From positions 1 to 15,515 of the forward strand of contig JAHIME010000069.1 in assembly GCA_018896595.1 (NCBI GenBank): DNA of 15,515 bases, given 5' to 3'. Each line of letters begins with the position of its first letter. Position 1 is the stretch's first letter. Under the pieces are notes generated by a model. It was not told the origin of the DNA. It made no database searches and worked only from the letters and a program-made list of their open reading frames with translations. This stretch comes from Patescibacteria group bacterium. Its GTDB lineage: Bacteria > Patescibacteriota > Patescibacteriia > Patescibacteriales > VMTK01. The translations under genes and the position numbers were made by a program. Positions 5,024 through 12,613 of the stretch are shown piece by piece.

Positions 5024-6895
5024 ATGCCTCTAACTAAACCACAAAGTTATATTCTGCGATGGTTGCTTGCTTTGGCAGCCGTTTTTTTTGTTATTGCCGC
5101 TTTAACCGGCTTGTCATATTTGCTTTTTGAAAAAAATTACCAAAATAAAATTTATCCGGGCGTTTATCTTAACGGCATTGATTTAAGCGGCAAATCCCGG
5201 GAACAGGCGCAATATTTAATCAACCAAAAAGTTGATGAAATCAGCCAAAAAGGCATAGTGTTTTATACCAACAGCCATCGGGTAACTATTTTTCCCGTAA
5301 TCGCTTCCGCTGAAATGGACCTGGCTTACAATATTATAGATTTTGACGTTGAAGCCGCGGTTGAACAGGCCTATCTGATCGGCAGGCAAGGCGATTTTTT
5401 AAAAAAACTGCAAGATAAAATCAGGGCCGTTTTATATAAAAAACCGATTGAGCCGCTTTGCACCGTTAATGAAGACGAGATAAAAAAAATCATCGCGGGA
5501 AATTTTTCCCGATTTGAAATTCCGGCGCAAGACGCCAAATTAATAATCGGCCCGGACGGAAAATTTAAAATAAAGGAAGAAACGTTTGGAAAAACAGCCG
5601 ATTACGATAACGGCATCAAACGGTTAAAATCAAATTTAATTTTACTTGATAACGCGCCTATCCAATTATCCGCCAAAACGGATTACCCGCGGATTTATAA
5701 AAAAGACTGCCTCAACATAGAAGTTAAAGCCAACAAAATTTTAGAATTCGCGCCTCTTATTTTGAAATATTCCGCATCATCAAGCCCGGAAAAGAAATGG
5801 ACGGTTGATAAAAATCTATTGGCTCTCTGGCTGGAATTGAAAGAGAGTTCCAAACGCGCAGGACAAACCGGCCAAGAAGATAAAATAACAATCGGCCTGA
5901 ATTCAGAGGAAATAAAAAAATATTTGCAAGAATCAATCGCGCCTGAGATCAACCAAAAGCCGACTGACGCTAAATTTGAAATTAAAGACGGGCGCGTTGC
6001 TGAATTCCAGCAAAGCAAAGACGGCTTGGAATTAAACATTGAAGCGGCTTTGGCTGAAATTGAAAACGAATTTATCCAAAATCAAAAAAATGAAATTGAA
6101 TTGGCGGCCGTGGAGCTAAAAAGCGGGGTTCAAACGGAAAAAATAAACAATTTCGGCATTAAGGAGATTATCGGCATCGGGCATTCAAATTTCGCCGGTT
6201 CCCCAACTAATCGCCGCCATAACATTAAAACAGGGGCGCAAGCCCTGAATGGCATCTTGATTAAGCCCGATGAAGAATTTTCCTTGAATAGCGCTTTGGG
6301 CGAAATTGACGCTTCAACCGGCTATCTGCCCGAATTGGTGATCAAAGGCAACAAAACAATACCTGAATACGGCGGCGGGCTTTGCCAAATCGGCACGACC
6401 ATGTTTCGCGGAGCGCTGGACAGCGGACTGCCTATTACAATGAGGCGCAACCATTCCTACCGCGTTTCATATTATGAGCCGGCCGGCACTGACGCGACGA
6501 TTTACAACCCCTTGCCCGATCTGCGCTTTATCAATGACACCGGCAATTATATTTTAATTCAATCGCGCGTTGAAGGCGATAATTTATATTTTGACTTTTG
6601 GAGCGCGAGTGACGGCCGCGTGGTGGAAAAAACCGAGCCGACTATCTATAACATAGTGAAGCCGAGCCCGACTAAATACATAGAAACGTTGGACCTGTCG
6701 CCGGGCGTTAAAAAATGCACGGAGCGCGCGCACAACGGAGCCGACGCTTATTTTGATTATAAAGTTACTTACGCCGGCGGAGAAATAAAAGAAAAAAGGT
6801 TTGCTTCCCATTATATACCATGGAGAGAAGTTTGTCTGATCGGTGTGGAAAAGTTAACAGAACAAGCCACTACCACAGAAGAAAAAATTGAATAA
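5024..6895 (+). CDS. VanW domain surface protein with PG-binding and G5-like domains
   Basis: A 623-aa predicted membrane-anchored cell-wall protein. A single hydrophobic segment at about residues 13-36 serves as signal anchor. It is followed by KIYPGVYLNGIDLSG, typical of the YoaR-like peptidoglycan-binding domain (PG_binding_4), of which two copies appear to fill about 45-370. The VanW domain follows (about 375-520), with the recognisable GGGLCQIGTTMFRGAL, NHSYRVSYYEP and DATIYNP motifs. The end (about 560-605) resembles a G5 domain (VTYAGGEIKEKRF). VanW proteins occur beside vancomycin-resistance genes in some species but are widespread otherwise; a wall-remodelling role is inferred and resistance is not implied. 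It is last in the hsp20 unit. Confidence 0.9.
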   Translation: MPLTKPQSYILRWLLALAAVFFVIAALTGLSYLLFEKNYQNKIYPGVYLNGIDLSGKSREQAQYLINQKVDEISQKGIVFYTNSHRVTIFPVIASAEMDLAYNIIDFDVEAAVEQAYLIGRQGDFLKKLQDKIRAVLYKKPIEPLCTVNEDEIKKIIAGNFSRFEIPAQDAKLIIGPDGKFKIKEETFGKTADYDNGIKRLKSNLILLDNAPIQLSAKTDYPRIYKKDCLNIEVKANKILEFAPLILKYSASSSPEKKWTVDKNLLALWLELKESSKRAGQTGQEDKITIGLNSEEIKKYLQESIAPEINQKPTDAKFEIKDGRVAEFQQSKDGLELNIEAALAEIENEFIQNQKNEIELAAVELKSGVQTEKINNFGIKEIIGIGHSNFAGSPTNRRHNIKTGAQALNGILIKPDEEFSLNSALGEIDASTGYLPELVIKGNKTIPEYGGGLCQIGTTMFRGALDSGLPITMRRNHSYRVSYYEPAGTDATIYNPLPDLRFINDTGNYILIQSRVEGDNLYFDFWSASDGRVVEKTEPTIYNIVKPSPTKYIETLDLSPGVKKCTERAHNGADAYFDYKVTYAGGEIKEKRFASHYIPWREVCLIGVEKLTEQATTTEEKIE

Positions 6896-6908
6896 CATAA
6901 TAACACTA

Positions 6909-6956
6909 ATTCGCATGTGCCCCATTTGTAGCGGGGCCGAGCGAAGCGAGTAACAT
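6909..6956. repeat. REP-like palindromic repeat, intergenic copy
   Basis: Bases 6909-6937 match 7735-7763 at 26 of 29 positions. GCCCC (6919-6923) pairs with GGGGC (6933-6937) around a 9-nt loop. Two of the three differences from the other copy are a matched pair that keeps the stem. A second, less perfect hairpin and TAAC follow in both copies. Confidence 0.75.
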
Positions 6957-6985
6957 AAAAAAAGACCGACTTGAGCGGGCAGGCA
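6957..6985 (-). terminator. Terminator of the small RNA
   Basis: The 3' strand of the closing helix (rich in GCCCGC) is followed immediately by seven T on the minus strand (plus-strand A at 6957-6963). Confidence 0.65.
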
Positions 6986-7104
6986 AGAAATTTCCACAAG
7001 GGACAATTTAGTATTTATAACACCAAGTTAAGTCCTTGCTTGAAATCCCCATGCTTGTCGTGCCTGGCCCGCTTAAATCGGCCTTTACAATTTGCGCAAT
7101 GTAA
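6957..7104 (-). ncRNA. Free-standing structured small RNA, about 150 nt
   Basis: On the minus strand a promoter (7139-7111) precedes an RNA whose ends form a long closing helix. Bases 7061-7086 pair with 6961-6985 over about 24 positions, with a few mismatches and one bulge. Inside, 8 bp (GGGATTTC with GAAATTTC, two G-U pairs) and 7 bp (CAAGGAC with GTCCCTTG, one bulge) make a rod capped by a loop of about 26 nt. Seven U follow the closing helix directly. No ORF is present. The rod-like shape recalls 6S RNA, but it is shorter than usual and I see no diagnostic 6S bubble and no SRP GGAA core, so it is left unnamed. Confidence 0.65.
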
Positions 7105-7110
7105 TATTTT

Positions 7111-7139
7111 AGTTTAACATACCCAATTATATTTGTCAA
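7111..7139 (-). promoter_or_regulatory. Promoter of the small RNA
   Basis: Minus strand: TTGACA (7139-7134), 17-bp spacer, TAAACT (7116-7111). Transcription would start near 7102-7105. Confidence 0.6.
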
Positions 7140-7200
7140 GCATATTGCAAAAATTTAACTGCATTTTATTTAATATTAGCAAAAATTCTATAAACATTAC

Positions 7201-8532
7201 TTAAAACAGCGCTCGCTGTTTTTCTTTCCCCTTTTCCTTCTCGCTAAAAATCTTAACCGCGCCGTATTGGCCATCAAAGCCGGGTTCAATGATTAATTCG
7301 CCTTGGCGCGCCCGCCTGATTCCTTCGGCAACCGCCGGCAAAGCGATTTGTTTTATTTTTTCCAGCGGCTCGTCTATTAAAATCTTTAATTCGGGCCCGA
7401 GCCGCTTTATTATATTATTGTACTCGCTCTGCACGGCCCGCGAATTGCGGGATTTGACGCAAAGCGCCTCGGCGATGATTTTATCAAGCTCAACCAATTT
7501 TTTAAATCCCGGCGCGCCTTCCGGCGTAAAGCCGGCCGGCCTGTCAGCCAGCTCTTCAACCCGATTCACTACGCCGATTGTAAGCGGCTTTTTGCAAACA
7601 GGGCAAACGCCCTTGTGTTTCTTGGTTTGTTCGGGAGAAAAACGCGCCCCGCATAAGCGATGGCCATCGTAATGGTACATTCCTTCTTCAGGATAAAATT
7701 CAATTGTATAATCCAAAAAGGACTTATTTCTCTTATTCGCATGTGCCGCATTCGTAGCGCGGCTTTCCCGAAGGGAAATAACGTTATAAATTTCATCGTA
7801 ACTGATTTCATTTAACTCAAAAACATTGGCTTCCCGGCCGATATTGGGCAGGCTGTGCGCGTCTGAATTGGATAGCAAGGTTAAATTATCCAAGGCGGAC
7901 AGCCGCCAATTCATTTCCGGATCGGAAGACAGACCTGTTTCATAGGCGTAAATGTCTTTTGTATAATTTCCAAAGCACTCTTCCATTGAATTAAAACCGG
8001 ACTTTGAGCCGAATACGGAAAACCACGGAGTCCAAATATGGGCGGGGTAAATTAAAAACTTTGGATGAATTGATAAGCACAATTTTACCAAATCAGGCGA
8101 GCTCATTCCCAAAATAGGCCGGCCGTCGGAGCGGATATTGAATTTCTTGTCTAAAAAATTATTCAGCTCTTCCGCCGCTTTTATATTCGGCGCGTGGACA
8201 ACCAAGTGAATTCGCCTCGCTTTATCTCCCTGTTTGTAAATTAAGGCTAATTCCGTTGATAATATAAATTTTATTTTATTATCTTTGGCGGATTTTAATT
8301 TGTACAACCCCGCGCCGCCCCCTTTCGCAAGGGGGGTTGGGGGGGATATTTCTTCCAATTCATTTTTAATATCAGAAAACCACTGCGGATAAGTAAAATC
8401 CCCGGTAGCGATAATATCCACGCCCTTAATCCGGCAGGTCTTGTCAATATTTTCCAACGTCAACGCTCCCGAACAGGCGCGGGAATATTTGGAATGGATA
8501 TGAAAATCAGCGATTTGGCGCATATTATTCAT
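7201..8532 (-). CDS. PHP-domain DNA endonuclease, EndoQ-like (TIGR00375 family)
   Basis: A 443-aa protein. The N-terminal PHP domain starts with DFHIHSKYSRA (metal ligands H11 and H13) and contains ATGDFTYP and SNSDAH. A zinc-binding segment follows, with GHRLCGARFSPEQ and CPVCKKPL, then VEELADRPAGF typical of the family. In characterised members (Pyrococcus EndoQ) this architecture cuts DNA 5' to deaminated bases, so a DNA-repair role is likely. Two peptide stretches are alien to the family: SPPTPLAKGGGA near residue 65 and SLRESRATNAAHAN near residue 255. Both are encoded by palindromic repeats inserted in frame. The start overlaps the yvcK stop by 8 bp; an ATG three codons later is an alternative. 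Last gene of the leftward operon. Confidence 0.85.
   Translation of the reverse strand: MNNMRQIADFHIHSKYSRACSGALTLENIDKTCRIKGVDIIATGDFTYPQWFSDIKNELEEISPPTPLAKGGGAGLYKLKSAKDNKIKFILSTELALIYKQGDKARRIHLVVHAPNIKAAEELNNFLDKKFNIRSDGRPILGMSSPDLVKLCLSIHPKFLIYPAHIWTPWFSVFGSKSGFNSMEECFGNYTKDIYAYETGLSSDPEMNWRLSALDNLTLLSNSDAHSLPNIGREANVFELNEISYDEIYNVISLRESRATNAAHANKRNKSFLDYTIEFYPEEGMYHYDGHRLCGARFSPEQTKKHKGVCPVCKKPLTIGVVNRVEELADRPAGFTPEGAPGFKKLVELDKIIAEALCVKSRNSRAVQSEYNNIIKRLGPELKILIDEPLEKIKQIALPAVAEGIRRARQGELIIEPGFDGQYGAVKIFSEKEKGKEKQRALF
7735..7786. repeat. REP-like palindromic repeat, copy inside a gene
   Basis: Same element as 6909-6956. GCCGC (7745-7749) pairs with GCGGC (7759-7763), and TTTCCC/GGGAAA follows around GAA. 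It is read in frame in the EndoQ-like gene and adds roughly 17 residues without a stop. Confidence 0.75.
8308..8350. repeat. C/G-rich palindromic insertion inside a gene
   Basis: CCCCCTT (8318-8324) pairs with AAGGGGG (8329-8335) around TCGC, flanked by further C and G runs. It encodes PPTPLAKGGG, a peptide well known from palindromic repeats spread through unrelated bacterial genes. Confidence 0.7.
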
Positions 8533-9496
8533 TGATTAAATTATTAATTAAATCCGCCAATTTTTTGCCGTCATGCCTGGCGATATCGCCGGCGGCAGAA
8601 AGCAAATCCGCTTTAATTATTGACCTGCCTTCCCAGAAATTATCTTCATTAAATTCAACCAAACGGGCTTTCTGGCTTTCATATTGCTTTAAAATTTCTT
8701 CTTCCGGCTTAGCTGAATTAAAAACAGCCGTATCAACTTTTCTGTTGATAAATTGTTCAAGCTTTAATATAAAATCCTTGCCGGTAAAATTATCCGTTTC
8801 TCCGAATTTAGTCATAATGTTAACATTATAAATCAGTTTTGCCTTTGTCCCGGCGATCGCTTCCTTGACGCCTGATACTAAAAAATTCGGGGTAATACTG
8901 GTATACAGATCGCCCGGGCCGATAATAATATAATCGGCTTCTTCTATGGCATTAATCACCGGGGGATGGACATTTATTGAACTGCTATGATGAGGTATTA
9001 AGAAAGTTCTTTTGATTTTTTCCCTTTGGCCGCCTCTCGGTATGTCAATGGCGGCCTCGCCGTAAAGAAAAGAGCCGTCGGTAAGCTCCGCCGCCAAAGT
9101 CGCCTTATCGGTTGTCACCGGCAATACGGCTCCTTTTATGTCCAGCACCTCGCCCAAGGCCTTCACCCCGTCCGGAAAATTGCCGGCATACTGCGACAGT
9201 ATGGTTAACAGCATATTTCCCGCGTTGTGGCCCTTTAATCTGCTTTCGCCGTTAAATCTTTTATGCAAAATATTCCGCGCCGCTTCACGATTGGGAGATA
9301 ACGCCAAAACGCATTTTAAAATGTCGCCGGGCGGCAAAACGCCGTATTCATCGCGCAGCCGTCCCGTGCTGCCGCCGCTGTCCACCATGGATACAACAGC
9401 GGTAATACCGATATTTTCCAAATCGCGCAAGCCGGATAATAAATTATACTGCCCGCTGCCTCCTCCGATAGTAACGATTTTTTTATTTTCAGGCAT
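8525..9496 (-). CDS. yvcK: YvcK/CofD-like gluconeogenesis factor
   Basis: A 323-aa protein of the CofD/YvcK family. It has the N-terminal IVTIGGGSGQYNLLSGLR, then DSGGSTGRLRDEYG with PPGD, GHNAGN and GPGDLYTSI, all family signatures around the nucleotide-sugar pocket. In Bacillus YvcK binds UDP-sugars and supports peptidoglycan synthesis under gluconeogenic growth; CofD itself makes coenzyme F420, for which there is no context here. Its place next to glmS, which makes the precursor of UDP-GlcNAc, fits the YvcK role. The length is normal. It begins 20 bp after the glmS stop, without a clear Shine-Dalgarno, and its stop overlaps the EndoQ-like start. Confidence 0.92.
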   Translation of the reverse strand: MPENKKIVTIGGGSGQYNLLSGLRDLENIGITAVVSMVDSGGSTGRLRDEYGVLPPGDILKCVLALSPNREAARNILHKRFNGESRLKGHNAGNMLLTILSQYAGNFPDGVKALGEVLDIKGAVLPVTTDKATLAAELTDGSFLYGEAAIDIPRGGQREKIKRTFLIPHHSSSINVHPPVINAIEEADYIIIGPGDLYTSITPNFLVSGVKEAIAGTKAKLIYNVNIMTKFGETDNFTGKDFILKLEQFINRKVDTAVFNSAKPEEEILKQYESQKARLVEFNEDNFWEGRSIIKADLLSAAGDIARHDGKKLADLINNLINE

Positions 9497-9516
9497 ACTT
9501 TAAATAGATTGAAATT

Positions 9517-10755
9517 TTATTCCACTGTAACGCTCTTCGCTAAATTGCGTGGTTTGTCTACATCCCTGCCGTTTAACACCGCCATGTGATACGCGAACAA
9601 CTGCAAAGACACAACCGACAAAATCGGCGTAAGCATCTCCAACGTTTTAGGCATATAAATCACATCATCCGCCACGGCTTTAATTTCATCATTGCCTTTG
9701 GTCGTGACAGCGATTACTTTGCCTCCGCGCGATTTCACTTCCTCTATATTACTTAAATTCTTTTCGTAAACGCTGTCAAGCGGAGCAATAAACATGCTGG
9801 GGAAGCTCTCGTCAATCAAAGCGATTGGGCCGTGCTTCATTTCCCCCGCGGCAAAGCCCTCGGCATGGATATAAGAAATCTCTTTTAATTTTAAAGCCCC
9901 TTCCATGGCGACAGGCAAATTGTATTTTCTGCCCAAATAAGCAAAATGATTAAACTTATAATATTTCTCGGCGATATTTTTTATTTCTTCATTTAATTTT
10001 AATATTTCCCGTATTTTATCAGGCAATTTCTCCAGTTCCTTAATAACGCGCCTGCCGGTTACGAGCGGCATATTTCTTTGCCGGCCGAAAAAAACAACGA
10101 GCAAGGACATAATCGCCCGATTGGCTTACGGCCAATACCGCCGTATTTTTATCCAAAAGGTTTTTGCGATAACGAAACTCGCTGGCATAGACAACTTCAG
10201 TCGGCAATTCCGCGTATTCTTCCAGCATATTCTTGGCGATCAGTCCCGTATGATAAGAGGTGCCGCACGGTGGAAAGCAGCTAATCCGTAAGTTCCTTTT
10301 AATAATTTTAAAACTTTTTGCAAGGTTTCCGTTAAGTTGCCGTTGTATAAATCTTCAATCAAATGCGGCAGAACTTCCGTGTCGGTTTCCGATTGAAATT
10401 TATGGCCGCGCGATTCCAAATGTTTCTTTAACGGCTGATAATTTTCAATGATGCCGTTATGAACCAGCCAAACTTCTCCGGCGCAATCGGTATGGGGATG
10501 GGCGTTGGCTTCGGACGGCTTGCCGTGCGTTGCCCAGCGCGTATGCGCTATGCCCAGCTTGCCCGCGATATTTTTGCCCGCGATTTTATTTTCCAATTCC
10601 TTTATCTTGCCGACGGCTTTGACCGCGGCAACATTGCCGTTATTCTGGATGGCAACGCCAGCGGAGTCGTATCCTCTGTATTCCAATCGCCTCAAGCCGT
10701 CAAGCAGGACAGGCAAGGCGTTATTTTTTCCCAAGTAGCCGATTATTCCACACAT
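9517..10755 (-). pseudogene. glmS: glmS with two internal deletions and frameshifts
   Basis: Glutamine-fructose-6-phosphate aminotransferase, the first step to UDP-GlcNAc. The start at 10755 gives MCGIIGYLG with the catalytic Cys after Met and GGGAG upstream. The glutaminase part is clean to GTYGLAA near 10275. The sequence then jumps, in another frame, to CGTSYHTGLIAKN of the first sugar-isomerase domain, skipping about 130 residues by comparison with E. coli. It runs to AVSQSG near 10115 and then jumps frame again to LLVVFFGRQRNMPL, skipping about 60 more. From there to the stop (PRNLAKSVTVE) it is intact. Lost segments include the region around E. coli Thr352 and Val399-Ser401, so the product could not work. 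The surviving parts show no decay, so the deletions are recent or an assembly error. Confidence 0.85.
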
Positions 10756-11495
10756 AACAGCTCCCATAACCGCAAAAAAATAATCTTTTGCGTTTCATAA
10801 ATCATTCTGTTTTCAATAATCACTCCTATCGGCATGGCTTTCGCGTCCCTTGAAATAAAGGCGCATTTTCCGGCATAGATAAAAATAAAAGTCGCCGACT
10901 CTTCGTGGGCGCCCAGCCAGCGGCGCTCGTCAAAGCCATGCGTTTTTCCTCCTTTCGCCAGAGCGATCGCTTTAACGCGAATTTTTTTTCTAATTCTTTT
11001 CTTGGTAAAGTCGGGATAGGCGCTATTAATGTCATCGCTGGCATTGGTGGCTGAATAAATATAATATTCCCGCTCATCTTCTTTTTGCTTTTCCATTACG
11101 GACAGCAAATCGTCCAAAATCAGCTTGATTCCGGCTTTTGCTTCGTAAAATTTGGCAGTCGGCTTTTCGCCCTTCTTGTCTTGCAGAGACTTTAATTCGG
11201 GAATTAATTCAATAATTTTATTTTTGACTTCTTTTAATTCGGTTTCCTTGTCTCTCGCCAGCTTTAACAGCCTTTCGGGATCTTCAGCCACAAATCTCTG
11301 CTTGGTTTCATGGTGATAATAGCTGACCAACCCGATTTCTTGCAGCTTTTTTAATATATCATAGGTTGTGCCCCTGTTCAAACCGGTAACTTCCGCCAAG
11401 CCCCTTACTGAAATGGCGCCATATTGCAAGAGTTTTAAATACACGGCTGCTTCCTTGTCGGATAAATTAAGTTTTTTTAATATTGCGATGTCCAT
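10743..11495 (-). CDS. TrmB-family transcriptional regulator
   Basis: A 250-aa protein with an N-terminal winged helix-turn-helix (about 5-75: LSDKEAAVYLKLLQYG, VRGLAEVTGLNRGTTYDILKKLQ), a Glu/Lys-rich helical linker (about 76-105), and a C-terminal effector domain as in TrmB-like sugar-responsive regulators. Its stop overlaps the glmS start by 13 bp, implying translational coupling and a regulator controlling amino-sugar synthesis. It is the first gene of the leftward operon. The start codon lacks an adjacent Shine-Dalgarno; a hairpin at 11507-11528 lies just upstream. Effector unknown. Confidence 0.88.
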   Translation of the reverse strand: MDIAILKKLNLSDKEAAVYLKLLQYGAISVRGLAEVTGLNRGTTYDILKKLQEIGLVSYYHHETKQRFVAEDPERLLKLARDKETELKEVKNKIIELIPELKSLQDKKGEKPTAKFYEAKAGIKLILDDLLSVMEKQKEDEREYYIYSATNASDDINSAYPDFTKKRIRKKIRVKAIALAKGGKTHGFDERRWLGAHEESATFIFIYAGKCAFISRDAKAMPIGVIIENRMIYETQKIIFLRLWELLCVE

Positions 11496-11506
11496 AAAAA
11501 GTTGAA

Positions 11507-11528
11507 GGGAGAGGTTTGACGCTCTCCC
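11507..11528 (-). promoter_or_regulatory. Leader hairpin before the TrmB-like gene
   Basis: GGGAGAG pairs perfectly with CTCTCCC around an 8-nt loop. On the transcribed strand TTCAACTTTTT and then the ATG follow, so it could act as an attenuator-like terminator or hide a ribosome-binding site. Confidence 0.45.
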
Positions 11529-11572
11529 TATGTTTTTGATTGGTTTTCGGCGGGATTGTTATTTTTTGGGTG

Positions 11573-11592
11573 TGATAGTAAATTTACTATCA
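11573..11592. promoter_or_regulatory. Perfect 20-bp palindrome, candidate operator
   Basis: TGATAGTAAA followed by its exact reverse complement. It lies in the leader of the TrmB-glmS operon, about 80 bp after the predicted start. An imperfect helix (11546-11557 with 11629-11640) encloses it. A dimeric regulator such as the TrmB-like protein, or an RNA switch, could use it. Confidence 0.5.
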
Positions 11593-11670
11593 AATTTTAT
11601 TTTTTTATATTCATCCAAAAATTTTTTCAATCCTGCCGGATTTTCTTCTAAAGAACTACTCTTTAATATT

Positions 11671-11698
11671 ATTATATACCATATAAAAATTCTGTCAA
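11671..11698 (-). promoter_or_regulatory. Promoter of the trmB-glmS-yvcK-endoQ operon
   Basis: Minus strand: perfect TTGACA (11698-11693), 16-bp spacer, perfect TATAAT (11676-11671). The start near 11664 gives a leader of about 170 nt. Confidence 0.75.
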
Positions 11699-11806
11699 GT
11701 ATTTTTCTGCAATTTATTTTAATATCACATAATTTATTTAATATTAGTAAAATATTAATAATAACAATGTCAAAAATATTTTTACAAAAATATGAATTTA
11801 AAAAAG

Positions 11807-11815
11807 TTATCCACA
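11807..11815 (+). other. Single DnaA-box match
   Basis: TTATCCACA matches the DnaA consensus exactly, in AT-rich DNA next to the rRNA terminator. I saw no second box, so an origin is not supported. Confidence 0.3.
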
Positions 11816-11816
11816 G

Positions 11817-11860
11817 AAAAATAAAAACCGCCTTAGCGGGAATATCCCTTGATAAGACGG
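11817..11860 (-). terminator. rRNA operon terminator
   Basis: On the minus strand an 8-bp stem (11860-11853 with 11835-11828, one G-U) encloses an inner GGGA/TCCC. It is followed by TTTTTATTTT. It lies 20 bp past the 5S locus. Confidence 0.75.
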
Positions 11861-11880
11861 CTTTCACTTAATAAAAAACA

Positions 11881-12204
11881 CCATTGTTCTGGCGATGGCC
11901 TACTCTCCCAGGGCTTATGCCCAAGTACCATCGGCGCTGAAGGGCTTAACTTCTGAGCCTGCCCCGTTAAATATTGATGTTTAATGTCCCCGGCACTGGC
12001 CTACTCTCCCAGGGGTAATCCCCAAGTACCATCGGCGCTGGCGAGCTTGACTTCTGAGTTCGGGATGGGATCAGGTATAACCTCGCCGCTAAAAGCACCG
12101 AAGACGCTAAACACCAATAAAATTTAACGGGGTGAAGGATGGGATCAGGTGCGCCCCGTAGTTTACCCCGCGATACTGCGGGGCTAAAACCACCAGAACA
12201 ATGG
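11881..12204 (-). rRNA. rrf: Outer 5S rRNA, split by a nested 5S
   Basis: Helix I is perfect over 12 bp (CCATTGTTCTGG with its complement at the two ends). The 5' part runs through GCACCTGATCCCATCC; the 3' part resumes at CTCAGAAGTTAAG and continues with GCGCCGATGGTACTTGGG and GGGAGAGTAGG. Both halves are well conserved. Two things are abnormal. First, about 175 nt containing a full second 5S replace the CGAA of loop C. Second, an extra 6-bp hairpin (12166-12183) sits between loop A and helix II. Whether this outer molecule is used, degenerate, or only a processing scaffold is unknown. Confidence 0.8.
11986..12105 (-). rRNA. rrf: Inner, complete 5S rRNA
   Basis: About 120 nt with all 5S hallmarks: TACCTGATCCCATCC, the intact CGAACTCAGAAG of loop C, CAGCGCCGATGGTACTTGGG, CTGGGAGAGTAGG, and paired ends (GTCTTCGG with CCGGGGAC). 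It differs from the outer 5S at many positions, so it is not a fresh duplicate. Its ends are extended by a helix (12108-12119 with 11972-11983). In that helix one pair is G-U on the rRNA strand and would be A-C on the other strand. A perfect 11-bp helix follows (12122-12132 with 11962-11972; base 11972 can pair in either). This is the likely functional 5S. Confidence 0.85.
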
Positions 12205-12345
12205 CGTTTTTTTATTTCAAATCAAAAATGTGGGAAAATCAAACGGCTTATTAGTACTCCTCGGCTCAACCCCTTGCGGGGCTTACACCTAGAGCCTATC
12301 AAGGTCATCGTCTATAACCAGCCTGTGAAACCTAATCTTGGAGAC

Positions 12346-12378
<33 letters not shown>

Positions 12379-12543
12379 TAACCGAAGTTAGCTACCCAGC
12401 AATGCCCTTGGTAGAACAGCTGGTACACCAGAGCTTCGTCCTTCCCGGTCCTCTCGTACTAAGGAAGGGACTCCTCAAGTTTCCATGACCATAGTGGATA
12501 GGAGACCGACCTGTCTTACGACGGTCTGAACCCAGCTCGCGTG

Positions 12544-12583
<40 letters not shown>

Positions 12584-12613
12584 TCACCCCCAGGATGCGA
12601 CGAGCCGACATCG

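Noticed and set aside
11530..11871. Plus-strand frame of 113 aa
   Set aside because: It lies across a promoter, palindromes and the rRNA terminator and has a low-complexity AT-driven composition.
11700..11880. Replication origin
   Set aside because: Only one DnaA box and no dnaA or dnaN gene nearby.
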